Positions 26,064-35,279 are shown, counted from the first letter of the stretch. The stretch: 64,000 nucleotides of DNA from Paraburkholderia azotifigens (GCF_007995085.1 NZ_VOQS01000003.1:1798001-1862000), one strand, 5' to 3'. Translations and numbers: made by a program. Notes: generated by a model from the sequence alone, not told the origin.

Positions 26064-27395
26064 GTGAGGAAGGGCAGCGTATCAATCGAAGATGTTCAAC
26101 TCAACGGTTTTCACCGGCTGCTCAGTATCCGGGCGGGCGGCGGCTGGATCATGGACGGCTACGTCCTTAGCATCATCGGCGTGGCATCGGTGCAGTTTTC
26201 AGCCGCGCTTCATCTGACGAGCTTCTGGGAAGGGATGGTGGCCGCGTCGGCCTTGATAGGCATCTTCTTCGGCGGCTTTTTCGGCGGGTGGCTGACGGAT
26301 CGAATCGGGCGCAAGCCGCTTTTCCTTTTTACGCCGGTGCTGTTCGTCATCTGCTCGCTGGCTCAGTATTGGGCGCACTCGGGAGAGGCGCTCTTCGTGT
26401 ACCGGTTTCTGGTCGGGATTGGCGTAGGGATCGAATATCCCGTAGCGGGATCGCTGCTGACGGAGTTCCTGCCGAGAAAGAACCGGGGCCCGCTTCTCGC
26501 CGCGCTGACTATCCTGTGGTTTGCCGGGGCCGCGTTGGCCTACATTGCCGGGAACATCATTCTTTCGCATGGAGAAGCCGATTCCTGGCGACTCGTTCTG
26601 GCAAGCTCAGCTGTCATTGGCGCATTGCTGTTCGTCATCAGGATCGGTACGCCGGAGTCACCCCGTTGGCTGATGGGTAAAGGGCGTCAAGCAGAGGCGG
26701 AGCAGATCATCAAAAAGGTTTATGGGCCGCACTTCGGGTTGCACAATCTCCCTGAAGAGCAGGCCGCAAAGAAGGTTACGTTGAGCAGTCTGCTTCGATT
26801 CGGATATGGACAGCGGATGCTTTTCGTCACGGTCTTCTGGACCTGTTCCGTCATTCCTGTGTTTGCCGTCTACTCGTTCGCTCCACGTGTACTGCAGGCG
26901 CTTCATCTCGACGGCGAATGGGAGGCTTGGGGTTCGGTTGCCATCACGGTTCTGTTCGTCGTGGGCTGCATGATCGCGACGCAAGTCATTAATCTGATCG
27001 GACGACGCTCACTGGTCATTCACAGCTTCTTGTGGTCAGGCGTGGCGCTGCTCGGGCTGGGATATTTTTCGAATGGCGAGGCATTGTTGATCCTTGCATT
27101 GTTCGGAGCCTATGCCGTTCTCATCGGAGGCGCGCAGGTGCTTCAACTCGTCTACCCGAACGAAATTTTTCCCACGGACATCCGGGCGTTCGCGGTTGGC
27201 ATGGGCGCATCGCTTTCGAGAGTGGGCGCGGCTGTGGGCACGTGGCTCGTGCCGATCTCGCTGCACACCATCGGGATTGGAAACACGATGTATGTCGCGG
27301 CAGCGGTGTCTGGTGTCGGCTTGCTGATTTCACTCGCGCTTGCGCCTGAAACGAGGTCGATGAGTCTTCAGGAAGCCGCTTCTCTCGGGCATTGA
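26064..27395 (+). CDS. MFS transporter, sugar/metabolite porter type
   Basis: A 443-residue permease with 12 segments. GWIMDGYVLSIIGVASVQFS (about residues 29-48), motif A as GGWLTDRIGRKPL (about 75-87), and RFLVGIGVGIEYPVAGSLLTEFLP (about 114-137) place it with the metabolite:H+ symporter/sugar porter branch. GTG at 26064 has AGGGAG upstream. It lies 71 bp after the FAD oxidase and 68 bp before the DapA-family gene, and so is likely to import the substrate of that pair. Confidence 0.85.
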   Translation: MRKGSVSIEDVQLNGFHRLLSIRAGGGWIMDGYVLSIIGVASVQFSAALHLTSFWEGMVAASALIGIFFGGFFGGWLTDRIGRKPLFLFTPVLFVICSLAQYWAHSGEALFVYRFLVGIGVGIEYPVAGSLLTEFLPRKNRGPLLAALTILWFAGAALAYIAGNIILSHGEADSWRLVLASSAVIGALLFVIRIGTPESPRWLMGKGRQAEAEQIIKKVYGPHFGLHNLPEEQAAKKVTLSSLLRFGYGQRMLFVTVFWTCSVIPVFAVYSFAPRVLQALHLDGEWEAWGSVAITVLFVVGCMIATQVINLIGRRSLVIHSFLWSGVALLGLGYFSNGEALLILALFGAYAVLIGGAQVLQLVYPNEIFPTDIRAFAVGMGASLSRVGAAVGTWLVPISLHTIGIGNTMYVAAAVSGVGLLISLALAPETRSMSLQEAASLGH

Positions 27396-27463
27396 GTCTC
27401 CCGAAGCTCGCTTTGCGTCACGCAAAGAATTGATTGTCTTATTACAGTAGCAGAGGCTATACG

Positions 27464-28378
27464 ATGAAATTCGAAGGTATCTATACCCCAGCGATCACGC
27501 CCTTGTCATCCGACGGCCAGATCGACAACCAGGCGTTTGCGGAAGTTCTGGAACACCTCGTCGCAGCCGGAGTGCATGGCGTCGTCATCGGCGGCTCTAC
27601 GGGTGAGTACTATTCCCATACGCCCGCGGAGCGGTTTGCGTTGGCATCGTTCGCCAGGGACGTTATCGGACCGCGTCTGCCGCTGATCATCGGAACGGGC
27701 GCCGTGCGAACCGAGGATTCCGTCGAATATGCGAAAGCGGCCAAGGCTATCGGCGCAGACGCCATCCTCGTGAGTTCGCCCCCTTACGCGTTGCCGACCG
27801 AGGAAGAGAACGCAGCGCACGCGCTTGCCATCGACAAGGCCGCGGACTTGCCCATCATGCTTTACAACTATCCCGGACGCACCAACGCGCTGATGGGACG
27901 GAAGTTCTTCCAGACGGTCGTATCGAACTCCAGCAACTTCGTGGCGATCAAGGAAAGCTCGGGAAGCACAGGGCAACTGCACATGCTCGCGCGCGAGTTT
28001 CCGGGCATCGGCCTGTCTTGCGGTTGGGACGATCAGGCGCTCGAATTCTTCGCATGGGGCGCACGAAGCTGGGTATGCGCGGCTTCTAACTTCCTGCCCG
28101 CCGAGCACATTGCGCTTTATGAAGCCTGTGTTGTGAACAAGGACTTCGACAAAGGACGTCGAATCATGTCTGCGATGATGCCGCTCATGGATTTCCTCGA
28201 AGGCGCAGGCAAGTTCGTGCAATCGATCAAATACGGTTGCGAACTCGCTGGCCTGCGTTCCGGCGGCTTGCGAGCCCCGTTGCAGCCGCTCGGTGAGATG
28301 GAAAAGGAAGCATTGAAGCGCGTCGTTTCCGAACTCAAGAAGGAAATCGCGACGGTCATTGCCAGCGATGCACCGTAA
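27464..28378 (+). CDS. Dihydrodipicolinate synthase (DapA) family lyase/deaminase
   Basis: A 304-residue class I aldolase-type barrel. It has GVVIGGSTGEYYSHTPAER (about residues 39-57), the Tyr of LYNYPGRT (about 136-143) and the Schiff-base lysine in FVAIKESSGS (about 161-170). The family includes DapA, sialate lyase, keto-deoxy sugar-acid dehydratases and the pyrroline-4-hydroxy-2-carboxylate deaminase of hydroxyproline breakdown. Pairing with a DAO-type flavoenzyme suits the last of these, but no epimerase or semialdehyde dehydrogenase is present. The start MKFEGIYTPAITPL at 27464 is the family-typical one. Confidence 0.85.
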   Translation: MKFEGIYTPAITPLSSDGQIDNQAFAEVLEHLVAAGVHGVVIGGSTGEYYSHTPAERFALASFARDVIGPRLPLIIGTGAVRTEDSVEYAKAAKAIGADAILVSSPPYALPTEEENAAHALAIDKAADLPIMLYNYPGRTNALMGRKFFQTVVSNSSNFVAIKESSGSTGQLHMLAREFPGIGLSCGWDDQALEFFAWGARSWVCAASNFLPAEHIALYEACVVNKDFDKGRRIMSAMMPLMDFLEGAGKFVQSIKYGCELAGLRSGGLRAPLQPLGEMEKEALKRVVSELKKEIATVIASDAP

Positions 28379-28543
28379 CGGCGGCGAGCGCGAGCGTTGC
28401 CACGTCGATTTGCGGACGGCCTGAACGCCGGACGCATGCAATAGTCGATGCAGGGACACGAGCGTTGAGTGTCCCGCTTTCGAACGGCAGAAGTCCACTT
28501 GTGCAGTACTCGCGAGTGCAGAGCCGCTACCTTGCTCCAACCG

Positions 28544-29596
28544 ATGCAAAAGAAACCGTTGTTCGCCGATCGGCTTCTCGCCCAGATGCCGTCGCTACGA
28601 GCCTTGAAATGTTTTGTCACGGCTGCCCGATTCGAAAGTTTCACGCAGGCGGCCGAGGTCCTGTGTGTAACCCAGGCTGCCGTAAGCCGGCAGATCAAGG
28701 AGCTTGAGGATTCGCTCAAAGTTCCTCTTTTCGAACGAGCGGGACGGCATATTGCGCTGACGGACGCCGGACGCGTCCTGTACAACGCATCGTATCTGTC
28801 GATGATGAACATCGCAGAGGCGGCGCACGCCGTGCGGCGCACCGACAAGCACGCGCTCACGGTTTGTGTGTCGCATACTTTTTCAGCGCTGTGGTTGTCG
28901 CACCGGTTGCCGTCGTTTCGGGAACAGTTTTCCGACATACGACTGAACGTCGTGGTGACGGACAATTTCATGGAATTCGATGGCTTGATGGAACCGGACA
29001 TCGTCATCACGAAGAATCCGCCTCGCGATCTCCAGTACGAAACGGAGCCGCTTTTCCACGACGTCGTCTATCCCGTTTGCAGTCCGTCCTTCTTCGCGCA
29101 TCATTTCCACGGCAGATCATTAAAGCCGATGGATCTTCTTACGCGGGCCACTTTGAATCTCTCTCCGCTGGGTCGCGCGCAGATTTGCGAGCATGTCGAC
29201 TGGTCGGTATGGCGAAACTGGTTTCAGCGCAGCGATGGCGCGGACGCGACGGTTGCGAACGATTACCTGGAGAGTAACGACTACCGGCTTCTCGTCGCGC
29301 AAGCCGAATCAGGCGAGGGTACGCTGTTGGGTTGGCACCATCTGGTACATCGTCAGATCGAACTGGGTACGCTGATTCGTCCGTTGAAGGACTCGCTCGA
29401 ATTCCACGATCGTCATCATTATGTGACCACACACAAGTCTGCCAGGTTGCGTCCGGAATACACTCAGTTCAGGCAATGGCTTGGAGAAGAGGTGAGTGCA
29501 ATGATGCGCGGGTGGCAGAAAAAGGAAATCGGCGAGTCTGCCAATGCTGATCGAATGACGCGGCCGCACAGCGAGGCGCTGGTGGAAAACGATTGA
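28544..29596 (+). CDS. LysR-family regulator, GcvA-like
   Basis: A 350-residue LTTR. The HTH spans MPSLRALKCFVTAARFESFT through AVSRQIKELEDSLKVPLFE (about residues 15-70), then a linker helix and a substrate-binding domain from about 100, with SFREQFSDIRLNVVVTDNF near 123-141 in the pattern of GcvA-like members. ATG 28544 or 28586 are both possible; the second gives the family-typical start. It follows the FAD oxidase-MFS-lyase unit on the same strand and is likely to be its regulator, replacing the broken LysR upstream. Confidence 0.87.
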   Translation: MQKKPLFADRLLAQMPSLRALKCFVTAARFESFTQAAEVLCVTQAAVSRQIKELEDSLKVPLFERAGRHIALTDAGRVLYNASYLSMMNIAEAAHAVRRTDKHALTVCVSHTFSALWLSHRLPSFREQFSDIRLNVVVTDNFMEFDGLMEPDIVITKNPPRDLQYETEPLFHDVVYPVCSPSFFAHHFHGRSLKPMDLLTRATLNLSPLGRAQICEHVDWSVWRNWFQRSDGADATVANDYLESNDYRLLVAQAESGEGTLLGWHHLVHRQIELGTLIRPLKDSLEFHDRHHYVTTHKSARLRPEYTQFRQWLGEEVSAMMRGWQKKEIGESANADRMTRPHSEALVEND

Positions 29597-29651
29597 GCAT
29601 CAACCGTGCTTGGTGCGGGAAAGCGGCGTCTCGATGTGGCGGAGCGAGCTC

Positions 29652-30647
29652 TCAATCACGACGCGACGCACGCTTCGCCGTGACAGACGGCAATTCGCCA
29701 AACATGACGCGATAGTCATGCGCGAAACTGCTGAGATGCCAGAATCCCCATTTCGTTGCGGCCGTCGTGACCGACTCGCCGAGCCGCAATTCCCGACGTA
29801 CGTGGTTCAGTCGCACCGCTCGAAGGTACGCGATCGGATTCAGGTTGAGCGCATCCTGGAAGGCGTATTGCAGCGTTCTTCTGCTCACGCCAAGCTGAAC
29901 GCAAAGCTCGGCGATCGACAGCGGGCAGCTAGCCGGGTCCTGAAGCTTCTCCTGCACCGAATTCACGAGCGACCAGTATTTCGTCGGGCGGGTATTGGCG
30001 GCGGCGCCCGGCGCAACCGGGATGACTTCGGAAATCGCATAGAGAATGGTGCGTTCGAGAAGTTGAACTCGATCGTCGGTGTCGGCCTGTTCACCGGGCG
30101 ACGATTGCGCGGCGGCGGCAAGCGTCTGCTTGAGAAGATCGCGAAGATTGTTCGCGACTTCGGCTGCCATCGGAATCAACGGTCCAGTAGGCCGGGTAAG
30201 CAACGACGTGCCCAGCACGCGCATCGACTCCGCCGATAACGTCTCCGGTTCGATTTCGATGTTCACGAGCACATGGCGATCCGGCGAAAAGAACTCGAAT
30301 TCGGGAGCGCCGGAGAAAACATGCAGGCTGTCCCGATCGCTCTTTTCTCCGCACATCCTTGCGTGGCCTTCCAGTTCCAGCGGAACGGCAACCGCGAGTC
30401 TGTCGGAGGGCACCGAGCCCTGCTGCAAGATGACCTTGTCCAGATGCTCGACGAGCAGCCGGATGCCACCGAGCGAAACCGTCGACGACGATCCGTGGAA
30501 AAGGCCGCCTGAGATCTGCGTGTAGTGCAGGCTCCAGCCGTCGAATGCGCGCGCCTGCTCGTCCACATCGGTGAATGAGCAAAACGCGACCGTGTGCGCG
30601 AAAAGACGCGCACCAGAAGAAGTTGTCGAAACGGGGGCGGTGCTCAT
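29652..30647 (-). CDS. AraC-family regulator (EutR-like)
   Basis: A 331-residue protein with an N-terminal sensor region and a C-terminal AraC domain (about residues 220-325): LSIAELCVQLGVSRRTLQYAF (about 237-257) and SVTTAATKWGFWHLSSFAHDYR (about 290-311). The unusual GFWHLSSFAHDY second HTH is characteristic of the EutR-like group. It is divergent from an SDR gene; the shared intergenic region holds two exact 17-bp direct repeats, the arrangement bound by AraC dimers. A similar pair lies before the NCS1 permease gene, so both are likely targets. Effector unknown. Confidence 0.88.
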   Translation of the reverse strand: MSTAPVSTTSSGARLFAHTVAFCSFTDVDEQARAFDGWSLHYTQISGGLFHGSSSTVSLGGIRLLVEHLDKVILQQGSVPSDRLAVAVPLELEGHARMCGEKSDRDSLHVFSGAPEFEFFSPDRHVLVNIEIEPETLSAESMRVLGTSLLTRPTGPLIPMAAEVANNLRDLLKQTLAAAAQSSPGEQADTDDRVQLLERTILYAISEVIPVAPGAAANTRPTKYWSLVNSVQEKLQDPASCPLSIAELCVQLGVSRRTLQYAFQDALNLNPIAYLRAVRLNHVRRELRLGESVTTAATKWGFWHLSSFAHDYRVMFGELPSVTAKRASRRD

Positions 30648-30743
30648 TAACGAAAACCTGCTTGCTGCATTGCCTGAATAGCTCGAATTGCTTCAAGAGC
30701 ATAACGTGCCAAAAAAGCGGCGAGGCCGATGCCAGCAGAAACC

Positions 30744-30783
30744 CTGAGTTGCCGAAATCCCTGAGTTGCCGAAATCCGATAGT
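30744..30783 (+). promoter_or_regulatory. 17-bp tandem direct repeats before the SDR gene, putative AraC sites
   Basis: CTGAGTTGCCGAAATCC occurs at 30744-30760 and again at 30761-30777, followed by GATAGT. The repeats end 74 bp before the SDR start. The second unit with its tail matches 31942-31961 in 19 of 20 bases. Confidence 0.6.
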
Positions 30784-30851
30784 GAGCCGTTTATTGTCGC
30801 CTTAACTTCGAGTTCGACAGGCTCCATTCCTATCGATCCGGAGAACGTGCA

Positions 30852-31631
30852 ATGAGTATAAAGATTGACGGCCGCCTTGCAGGCAAAGTCGCCATTGTCA
30901 GCGGCGGCGCGGGCGGGTGCGGCGCTGCCGCGTCAGAGTTGTTCGCGGCACAGGGGGCAAAAGTCGCCATTATCGACCGTAATGGCGATGCCGCCGAGAC
31001 GCTCGCCAGTGCGCTGCGCGACAAAGGCCTGGAAGCGATCGGCATCGGCGCGGATGTGTCGAATCAGAGCGCGGTGCAAAGCGCCGTTAGCGCAGCGCGA
31101 GAGCGGTTCGGTCATGCCGATATCCTGTTCAATCACGCGGGCACGCTCATCGTCAAACCGTTCCTTGAAATCGAAGAGACGGAGTGGGACTGGCTGATGA
31201 GCGTCAACGTGAAGAGCATGTTCCTGATGACCAGGGCCGTGTTGCCGCAAATGCTCGAAAAGGGACGCGGAAGCATCGTCTGTACGTCGTCGATTTCCGC
31301 TGTCTGCGCGACGCCCGGCGAAGTGCTGTACGACGCAACGAAGGGGGCCTGTCATATGTTCGCGCGTGCGATCGCCGTGGAGTACCGCGACAGAGGGATT
31401 CGCTGCAACGCGATCGCGCCCGGCTTCATTCGCACGCCGCATGGCATCCGCGAGCTAAAAGATCTGCAGGCGATGGGCGTCGATGCCACGGAAGAAGCGA
31501 TCGCCTTGCAGCAAGGGCGTCTGTGCGAGCCGTCCGAAGTTGCGGCGGCGGCGCTGTTTCTGGCATCGGACGAATCGAGCTTCGTAAACGGGACACATCT
31601 CTTCGTCGACAACGGCTTCTCCGCGATCTGA
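30852..31631 (+). CDS. Short-chain dehydrogenase/reductase
   Basis: A 259-residue classical SDR. The nucleotide site is SGGAGGCGAAA (about residues 17-27), the central strand motif reads FNHAGT instead of the usual NNAG (about 90-95), the catalytic Ser lies in CTSSISA (about 143-149) and the Tyr/Lys pair in YDATKGA (about 160-166). GGAG precedes the ATG. It probably oxidises or reduces a hydroxyl on a small metabolite. It is divergent from the EutR-like regulator, followed by a strong terminator, and shares its promoter repeats with the permease gene downstream. Confidence 0.85.
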   Translation: MSIKIDGRLAGKVAIVSGGAGGCGAAASELFAAQGAKVAIIDRNGDAAETLASALRDKGLEAIGIGADVSNQSAVQSAVSAARERFGHADILFNHAGTLIVKPFLEIEETEWDWLMSVNVKSMFLMTRAVLPQMLEKGRGSIVCTSSISAVCATPGEVLYDATKGACHMFARAIAVEYRDRGIRCNAIAPGFIRTPHGIRELKDLQAMGVDATEEAIALQQGRLCEPSEVAAAALFLASDESSFVNGTHLFVDNGFSAI

Positions 31632-31664
31632 CGCATCGGCACAACAAATCCAGTCCGAGGGTTT

Positions 31665-31703
31665 AGCGAAGGTTCTGCAGCGATGCGAACCTTCGCTTTT
31701 TTT
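31665..31703 (+). terminator. Rho-independent terminator after the SDR gene
   Basis: AGCGAAGGTT at 31665-31674 pairs perfectly with AACCTTCGCT at 31688-31697 (13-base loop) and is followed by a run of T to 31703. This is the clearest factor-independent terminator in the window, and it separates the SDR gene from the permease gene. Confidence 0.88.
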
Positions 31704-31940
31704 CATGCTCGGCGCGTCACGTCGTCTGGTCCAAGCGAGCCCTCGCCGGATGCAGTGCGCCAGCTCCGGTGTTTAGACGGTAGTGGGCCAAAAAGCTCAG
31801 CACTATCAGATTTCGGCAAAGAGAAAAGCGAGCTACGCGATGAGCGCCAGCATTGCATCAGCGAAGTGCGGATTGCACGTTTCTGATGCATGCCGCGCAC
31901 GCAAAGGCGGAGAAATGGCCGCGGACTCAGGGATGTCCCG

Positions 31941-31974
31941 TAGTTGCCGAAATCAGATAGTTTCCGGAAATACG
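31941..31974 (+). promoter_or_regulatory. 17-bp tandem repeats before the NCS1 permease gene, putative AraC sites
   Basis: TAGTTGCCGAAATCAGA at 31941-31957 is followed directly by a weaker copy TAGTTTCCGGAAATACG at 31958-31974. They end 80 bp before the permease start, close to the 74 bp spacing at the SDR gene, which supports binding of the same AraC protein. Confidence 0.55.
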
Positions 31975-32054
31975 GCCTCCTAGAGTGGCATCAACCCGCG
32001 CCGGGATTCGATGCGCGACGAGCAATGCCACCCGACCCTCTTTGGAGACTCACG

Positions 32055-33419
32055 ATGGATGTGGAAAAGCGAAGTATCGAGTTCATCCCGCTTGGCGAGC
32101 GATATGGCACGCCGAAACGCCTGTTCACAATCTGGTTCAGCGCCAACATGCAGGTGACGGCGCTCGTCATCGGGACGCTCGGCATCGTCGCGGGACTGGA
32201 CCTCTTCTGGACCATCGTCGGGCTGGTTCTCGGCAATGTCATCGGCACTATCTTCATGGCCGCGCATTCGGCGCAAGGACCGCATCTCGGCATCCCGCAG
32301 ATGATCCAGAGCCGGGCGCAGTTCGGCGTGTTCGGTGCGGCGTTGCCGCTCGGCATCGTGGTGCTGGCGTACATCCTGTTCGTTGCGGCGGGCGGGGTCG
32401 TGATGCGCGATTCGATCAAGGCGATCTATCCGATGAGCGACAACGCGGCCATCATTCTGTTCGGCGTGTTGACGTTTGTCATCAGCTATATCGGTTATGA
32501 ACTGATCCACAAGATGGGTGCGTTCATGACGCTGCTTTCATGCGTGATCTTTTTCGCGTCGGCCGTTATCGTGTTTTCGAAGCCCGAACTGATTGCGAAC
32601 GTTCACCACGCGAAGCATGGCTTCTCGGCTGGCGCGTTCAATCTGGTGGTCGCGCAAGCGGCGTCGTGGACGCTGGGTTTCGGTCCATACGTCGCGGACT
32701 ATTCGCGCTACCTGCCCGCGAACGTCAAGACAAAGGACACCTTCTGGTACACATACCTTGGCGGGCTGCTAGGCTCGCTGCTTGTGATGATGCTGGGCGC
32801 TTTTCTCGCCGCCGCGATTCCGTCGATCACCAATGACCCGGGAACAGGGATCGCGTCGATGTTCGGCACATGGTCACGTCCTGCCCTCGTCATCATCGTG
32901 CTCGGCGTGCTCGAATTCAATGTACTCAGCCTCTACAGCGCCTATATGTCGACGGTGACCATCTTCAGTGGATTTCGCAAGATGACGCGTGTCGGCGGGC
33001 TCGTGAAGTTTCTTGTTCTGTCGATTACGGCCGCCGTTGCCACCGTCATCGCCATCGGCACGCAGTATCACTTCAACGACTATTTTGCGGACATTCTCAA
33101 CGCCCAGATCTATGTTCTCGTGCCGTGGAGCTCAATCAACCTGGTTGACTATTACCTCGTTCGCAAGGGCGAGTACTCAGTCACGGAGATGTACGACTCG
33201 CGTGGCCGGTATGGCCGATTCAACCTGTCGACGCTGACGATCTACTGTTTGGGTGTTGCGAGTACGCTTCCGTTCATGGACCTGTCGTTCTATCACAGCT
33301 ACTTTGCAAGGGTGATCGGTGCGGACGTGAGCTGGATTCCGAGTCTCCTCGTGCCTGGCGTTCTCTATTATTTTGCTAACCGCGCCGTGGCGATGCAATC
33401 TGAGGCCGTCGCCAACTGA
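32055..33419 (+). CDS. NCS1-family permease (cytosine/purine/allantoin type)
   Basis: A 454-residue membrane protein with about 12 segments. IEFIPLGERYGTPKRLFTIWF (start, split about residues 8-28), ALVIGTLGIVAGL, the loop AHSAQGPHLGIPQMIQSRAQFG (about 71-92) and GPYVADYSRYLP (about 212-223) are family features of CodB-like NCS1 carriers. They import nucleobases, hydantoins or vitamins with sodium or protons. The start at 32055 has GGAG upstream. It carries its own promoter repeats and is followed 6 bases later by a porin remnant. Confidence 0.9.
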   Translation: MDVEKRSIEFIPLGERYGTPKRLFTIWFSANMQVTALVIGTLGIVAGLDLFWTIVGLVLGNVIGTIFMAAHSAQGPHLGIPQMIQSRAQFGVFGAALPLGIVVLAYILFVAAGGVVMRDSIKAIYPMSDNAAIILFGVLTFVISYIGYELIHKMGAFMTLLSCVIFFASAVIVFSKPELIANVHHAKHGFSAGAFNLVVAQAASWTLGFGPYVADYSRYLPANVKTKDTFWYTYLGGLLGSLLVMMLGAFLAAAIPSITNDPGTGIASMFGTWSRPALVIIVLGVLEFNVLSLYSAYMSTVTIFSGFRKMTRVGGLVKFLVLSITAAVATVIAIGTQYHFNDYFADILNAQIYVLVPWSSINLVDYYLVRKGEYSVTEMYDSRGRYGRFNLSTLTIYCLGVASTLPFMDLSFYHSYFARVIGADVSWIPSLLVPGVLYYFANRAVAMQSEAVAN

Positions 33420-33425
33420 ACAGAC

Positions 33426-33599
33426 ATGGTCAGCTACGTTGTCAGCTATGCTTTCATCAAATTTGCGAGCACGAACTACGCAAGGCTGACCTTCGGCGGC
33501 GCGTACAGTCTGGGCGGCGTCGCGGGCAACGTGACGTCGAACCAGATCTGTTCGCTGGGCGCGGATTACGCGAACGGTCCGTTGTGTTCGCAATCCTGA
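33426..33599 (+). pseudogene. Porin gene fragment
   Basis: A 57-codon frame whose product contains ARLTFGGAYSLGGVAGN and QICSLGADYANGPL. These are the strand/turn patterns of Burkholderia general porins, where the family reads FGxLYxxGGVAG and WSVGAxYANGPL. Porins are about 350-390 residues; the signal peptide, N-terminal strands and the C-terminal Phe strand are all missing. It starts 6 bases after the permease stop, suggesting that a porin once completed this uptake operon and was mostly deleted. Confidence 0.65.
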
Positions 33600-33605
33600 T
33601 AGAAA

Positions 33606-34331
33606 TTATTTAAAGCCTATGTGATCGCGGCGGGGAAGGAAAACATCATCGTATTGCTCGAGCCGCGGCATCGGCATGCCCGGCTGCTCGTCGAGCCTGT
33701 CGACGAAGTCGCGCCAGCGCGTCAGCGTGTCCGCCCGCTGTGTGTCGGAGCAGTAGGGTATGTGCCAGGCAAAGAACGGCTCGACCACCTGATAGCCGAC
33801 GTAGCCCAGCGTGCCTTGCAGCAGATGGCGCAGCATGCCGCCTGCCAGTTCGCCATGAATTGCCTGAGGGCCGAACATGTGCTCCCGTCCCCCGAGTGTC
33901 ACGCCGATCACAGCGCGCTTGCCGGCCATCCCGCCTCGGCCATAGATGCGTTTCCCGCCATACAGGGCACCCGACAGGAAGCATCGATCGATCCAGCCTT
34001 TGATCAACGCGGGTACGGAAAACCAGTAGAGCGGAAAGACCAGCATGAGCGTGTCGCTTGCAAGCAGAGCGTCGACTTCTCGCCGAACCTCGGGCGCAAG
34101 CGTATTGCGTTCGAGCGCATGACGCTGCTCCAATGCATAAACGAGGTAGTCGCTGTTGGCACGTTCTGCGAATTCGCTGGCGCGAACCACGGGATCGAAG
34201 TCGAGTGCGTACAGGTCCGAAAAGCTCACGTCGTCGCCGCGCGACTCCAGCACGCGCCGGGCTTCGTGGGCCATCGCCGTGCAGAAGGAGCGCGGCTCCG
34301 GGTGGGCGTGGACGACATGAATTTTAGCCAT
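33606..34331 (-). CDS. Flavodoxin-like NAD(P)H dehydrogenase (quinone), KefF/YwrO type
   Basis: A 241-residue flavodoxin-fold protein. IHVVHAHPEPRSFCTAMAHE (about residues 4-23) binds the FMN phosphate, and MLVFPLYWFSVPALIKGWIDR (about 89-109) is the conserved quinone-reductase stretch. Such enzymes reduce quinones or nitro compounds by two electrons. The start at 34331 overlaps the stop of the enoyl-CoA hydratase gene by 8 bases, so the two are translationally coupled. The pair may act on an aromatic or quinone-derived CoA ester, but nothing here fixes that. Confidence 0.88.
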   Translation of the reverse strand: MAKIHVVHAHPEPRSFCTAMAHEARRVLESRGDDVSFSDLYALDFDPVVRASEFAERANSDYLVYALEQRHALERNTLAPEVRREVDALLASDTLMLVFPLYWFSVPALIKGWIDRCFLSGALYGGKRIYGRGGMAGKRAVIGVTLGGREHMFGPQAIHGELAGGMLRHLLQGTLGYVGYQVVEPFFAWHIPYCSDTQRADTLTRWRDFVDRLDEQPGMPMPRLEQYDDVFLPRRDHIGFK

Positions 34332-35058
34332 GAGAGCTCGATGCGCTGACGATTGCGGGGATAAAGGCGTTGAGATAAGAGACCTCTCTCTCGATTGCAT
34401 CACGGGCCGTTAGCGTGCTGCCATCGAGCAACAGGCGCCGCGTGGCTTGCAAGGCTTCAGGCGGTTTGGCTGCGAGGCGCGCGGCATAATCGTTTGCCGC
34501 GGCATGCACGTCCGCGTCCGGTATCACGCACGAAACGAATCCGTGTTGGAATGCCTCGGCTGCCGATATCGGGCGGCCGCTCATCAGCCAGTCCCGTGCA
34601 GCCAGATCGCCCACCCTGCGCGCGAGCAAGGCCGTTGCGCCGGCTTCGGGAACGATGCCCAGATCCGCAAATGGAAACCGGAATACGGCACGCTCGCCGG
34701 CGGCAACCCAGTCGGCGTGCAGCAGCATCGTGGCGCCGAATCCGATTGCCGAGCCGGTGACCGCGGCCACCAGGGGCTTCCGTTGTTCCGCGAACGCGGC
34801 GATGCAGCGCCTGATCGCACCGTCCGCGGCCTGTGGCCACAGCGCGCCGAACGCAGCGATATCGTGACCCGAGCAGAAATGATCTCCGGCACCGCGCAGC
34901 ACTACGCAATGCACGTGTGGATTGTCTTGCGCGGCACGCAGGGCGTTCGCCAACGCAGCGAACATCTCGCCATCGAGCGCATTCCGCTTGTCGGGGCGGT
35001 TGATCTCAATGGACGCGATCCGGTTGTTCAACTCCGAAGCGATTCTGGATTCCGTCAT
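34324..35058 (-). CDS. Enoyl-CoA hydratase/isomerase family protein
   Basis: A 244-residue crotonase-fold enzyme. Family signs are INRPDKRNALDGEMF (about residues 19-33), the first oxyanion-hole segment FCSGHDIAAF (about 61-70) and the second VTGSAIGFGATMLLHAD (about 97-113). The usual catalytic Glu near PEAGAT (about 137-142) is present. AGGAGAG precedes the ATG at 35058. It hydrates or isomerises an enoyl-CoA. The quinone reductase gene follows with an 8-base overlap, and the AraC gene on the right is divergent. Confidence 0.87.
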   Translation of the reverse strand: MTESRIASELNNRIASIEINRPDKRNALDGEMFAALANALRAAQDNPHVHCVVLRGAGDHFCSGHDIAAFGALWPQAADGAIRRCIAAFAEQRKPLVAAVTGSAIGFGATMLLHADWVAAGERAVFRFPFADLGIVPEAGATALLARRVGDLAARDWLMSGRPISAAEAFQHGFVSCVIPDADVHAAANDYAARLAAKPPEALQATRRLLLDGSTLTARDAIEREVSYLNAFIPAIVSASSSHG

Positions 35059-35279
35059 GCCGCTCTCTCCTGATGAAGTCCCTTCGCAAACCATGCTATG
35101 TGTTTCATCGCGCGATGTATTGGACGATTTTGCAGCGGGCACAGTGCACAGGCATTTTTGTTCGGCTGCGCCGCGTGACAGGTTGATGTAGTCTTATTGG
35201 AATCAAACACATGTCCCCTCGTTTTCGCGCCCTTCGGCATTGAACCGAGGGTGCGACGTTCAGCAAGCCGATCAGGAAA

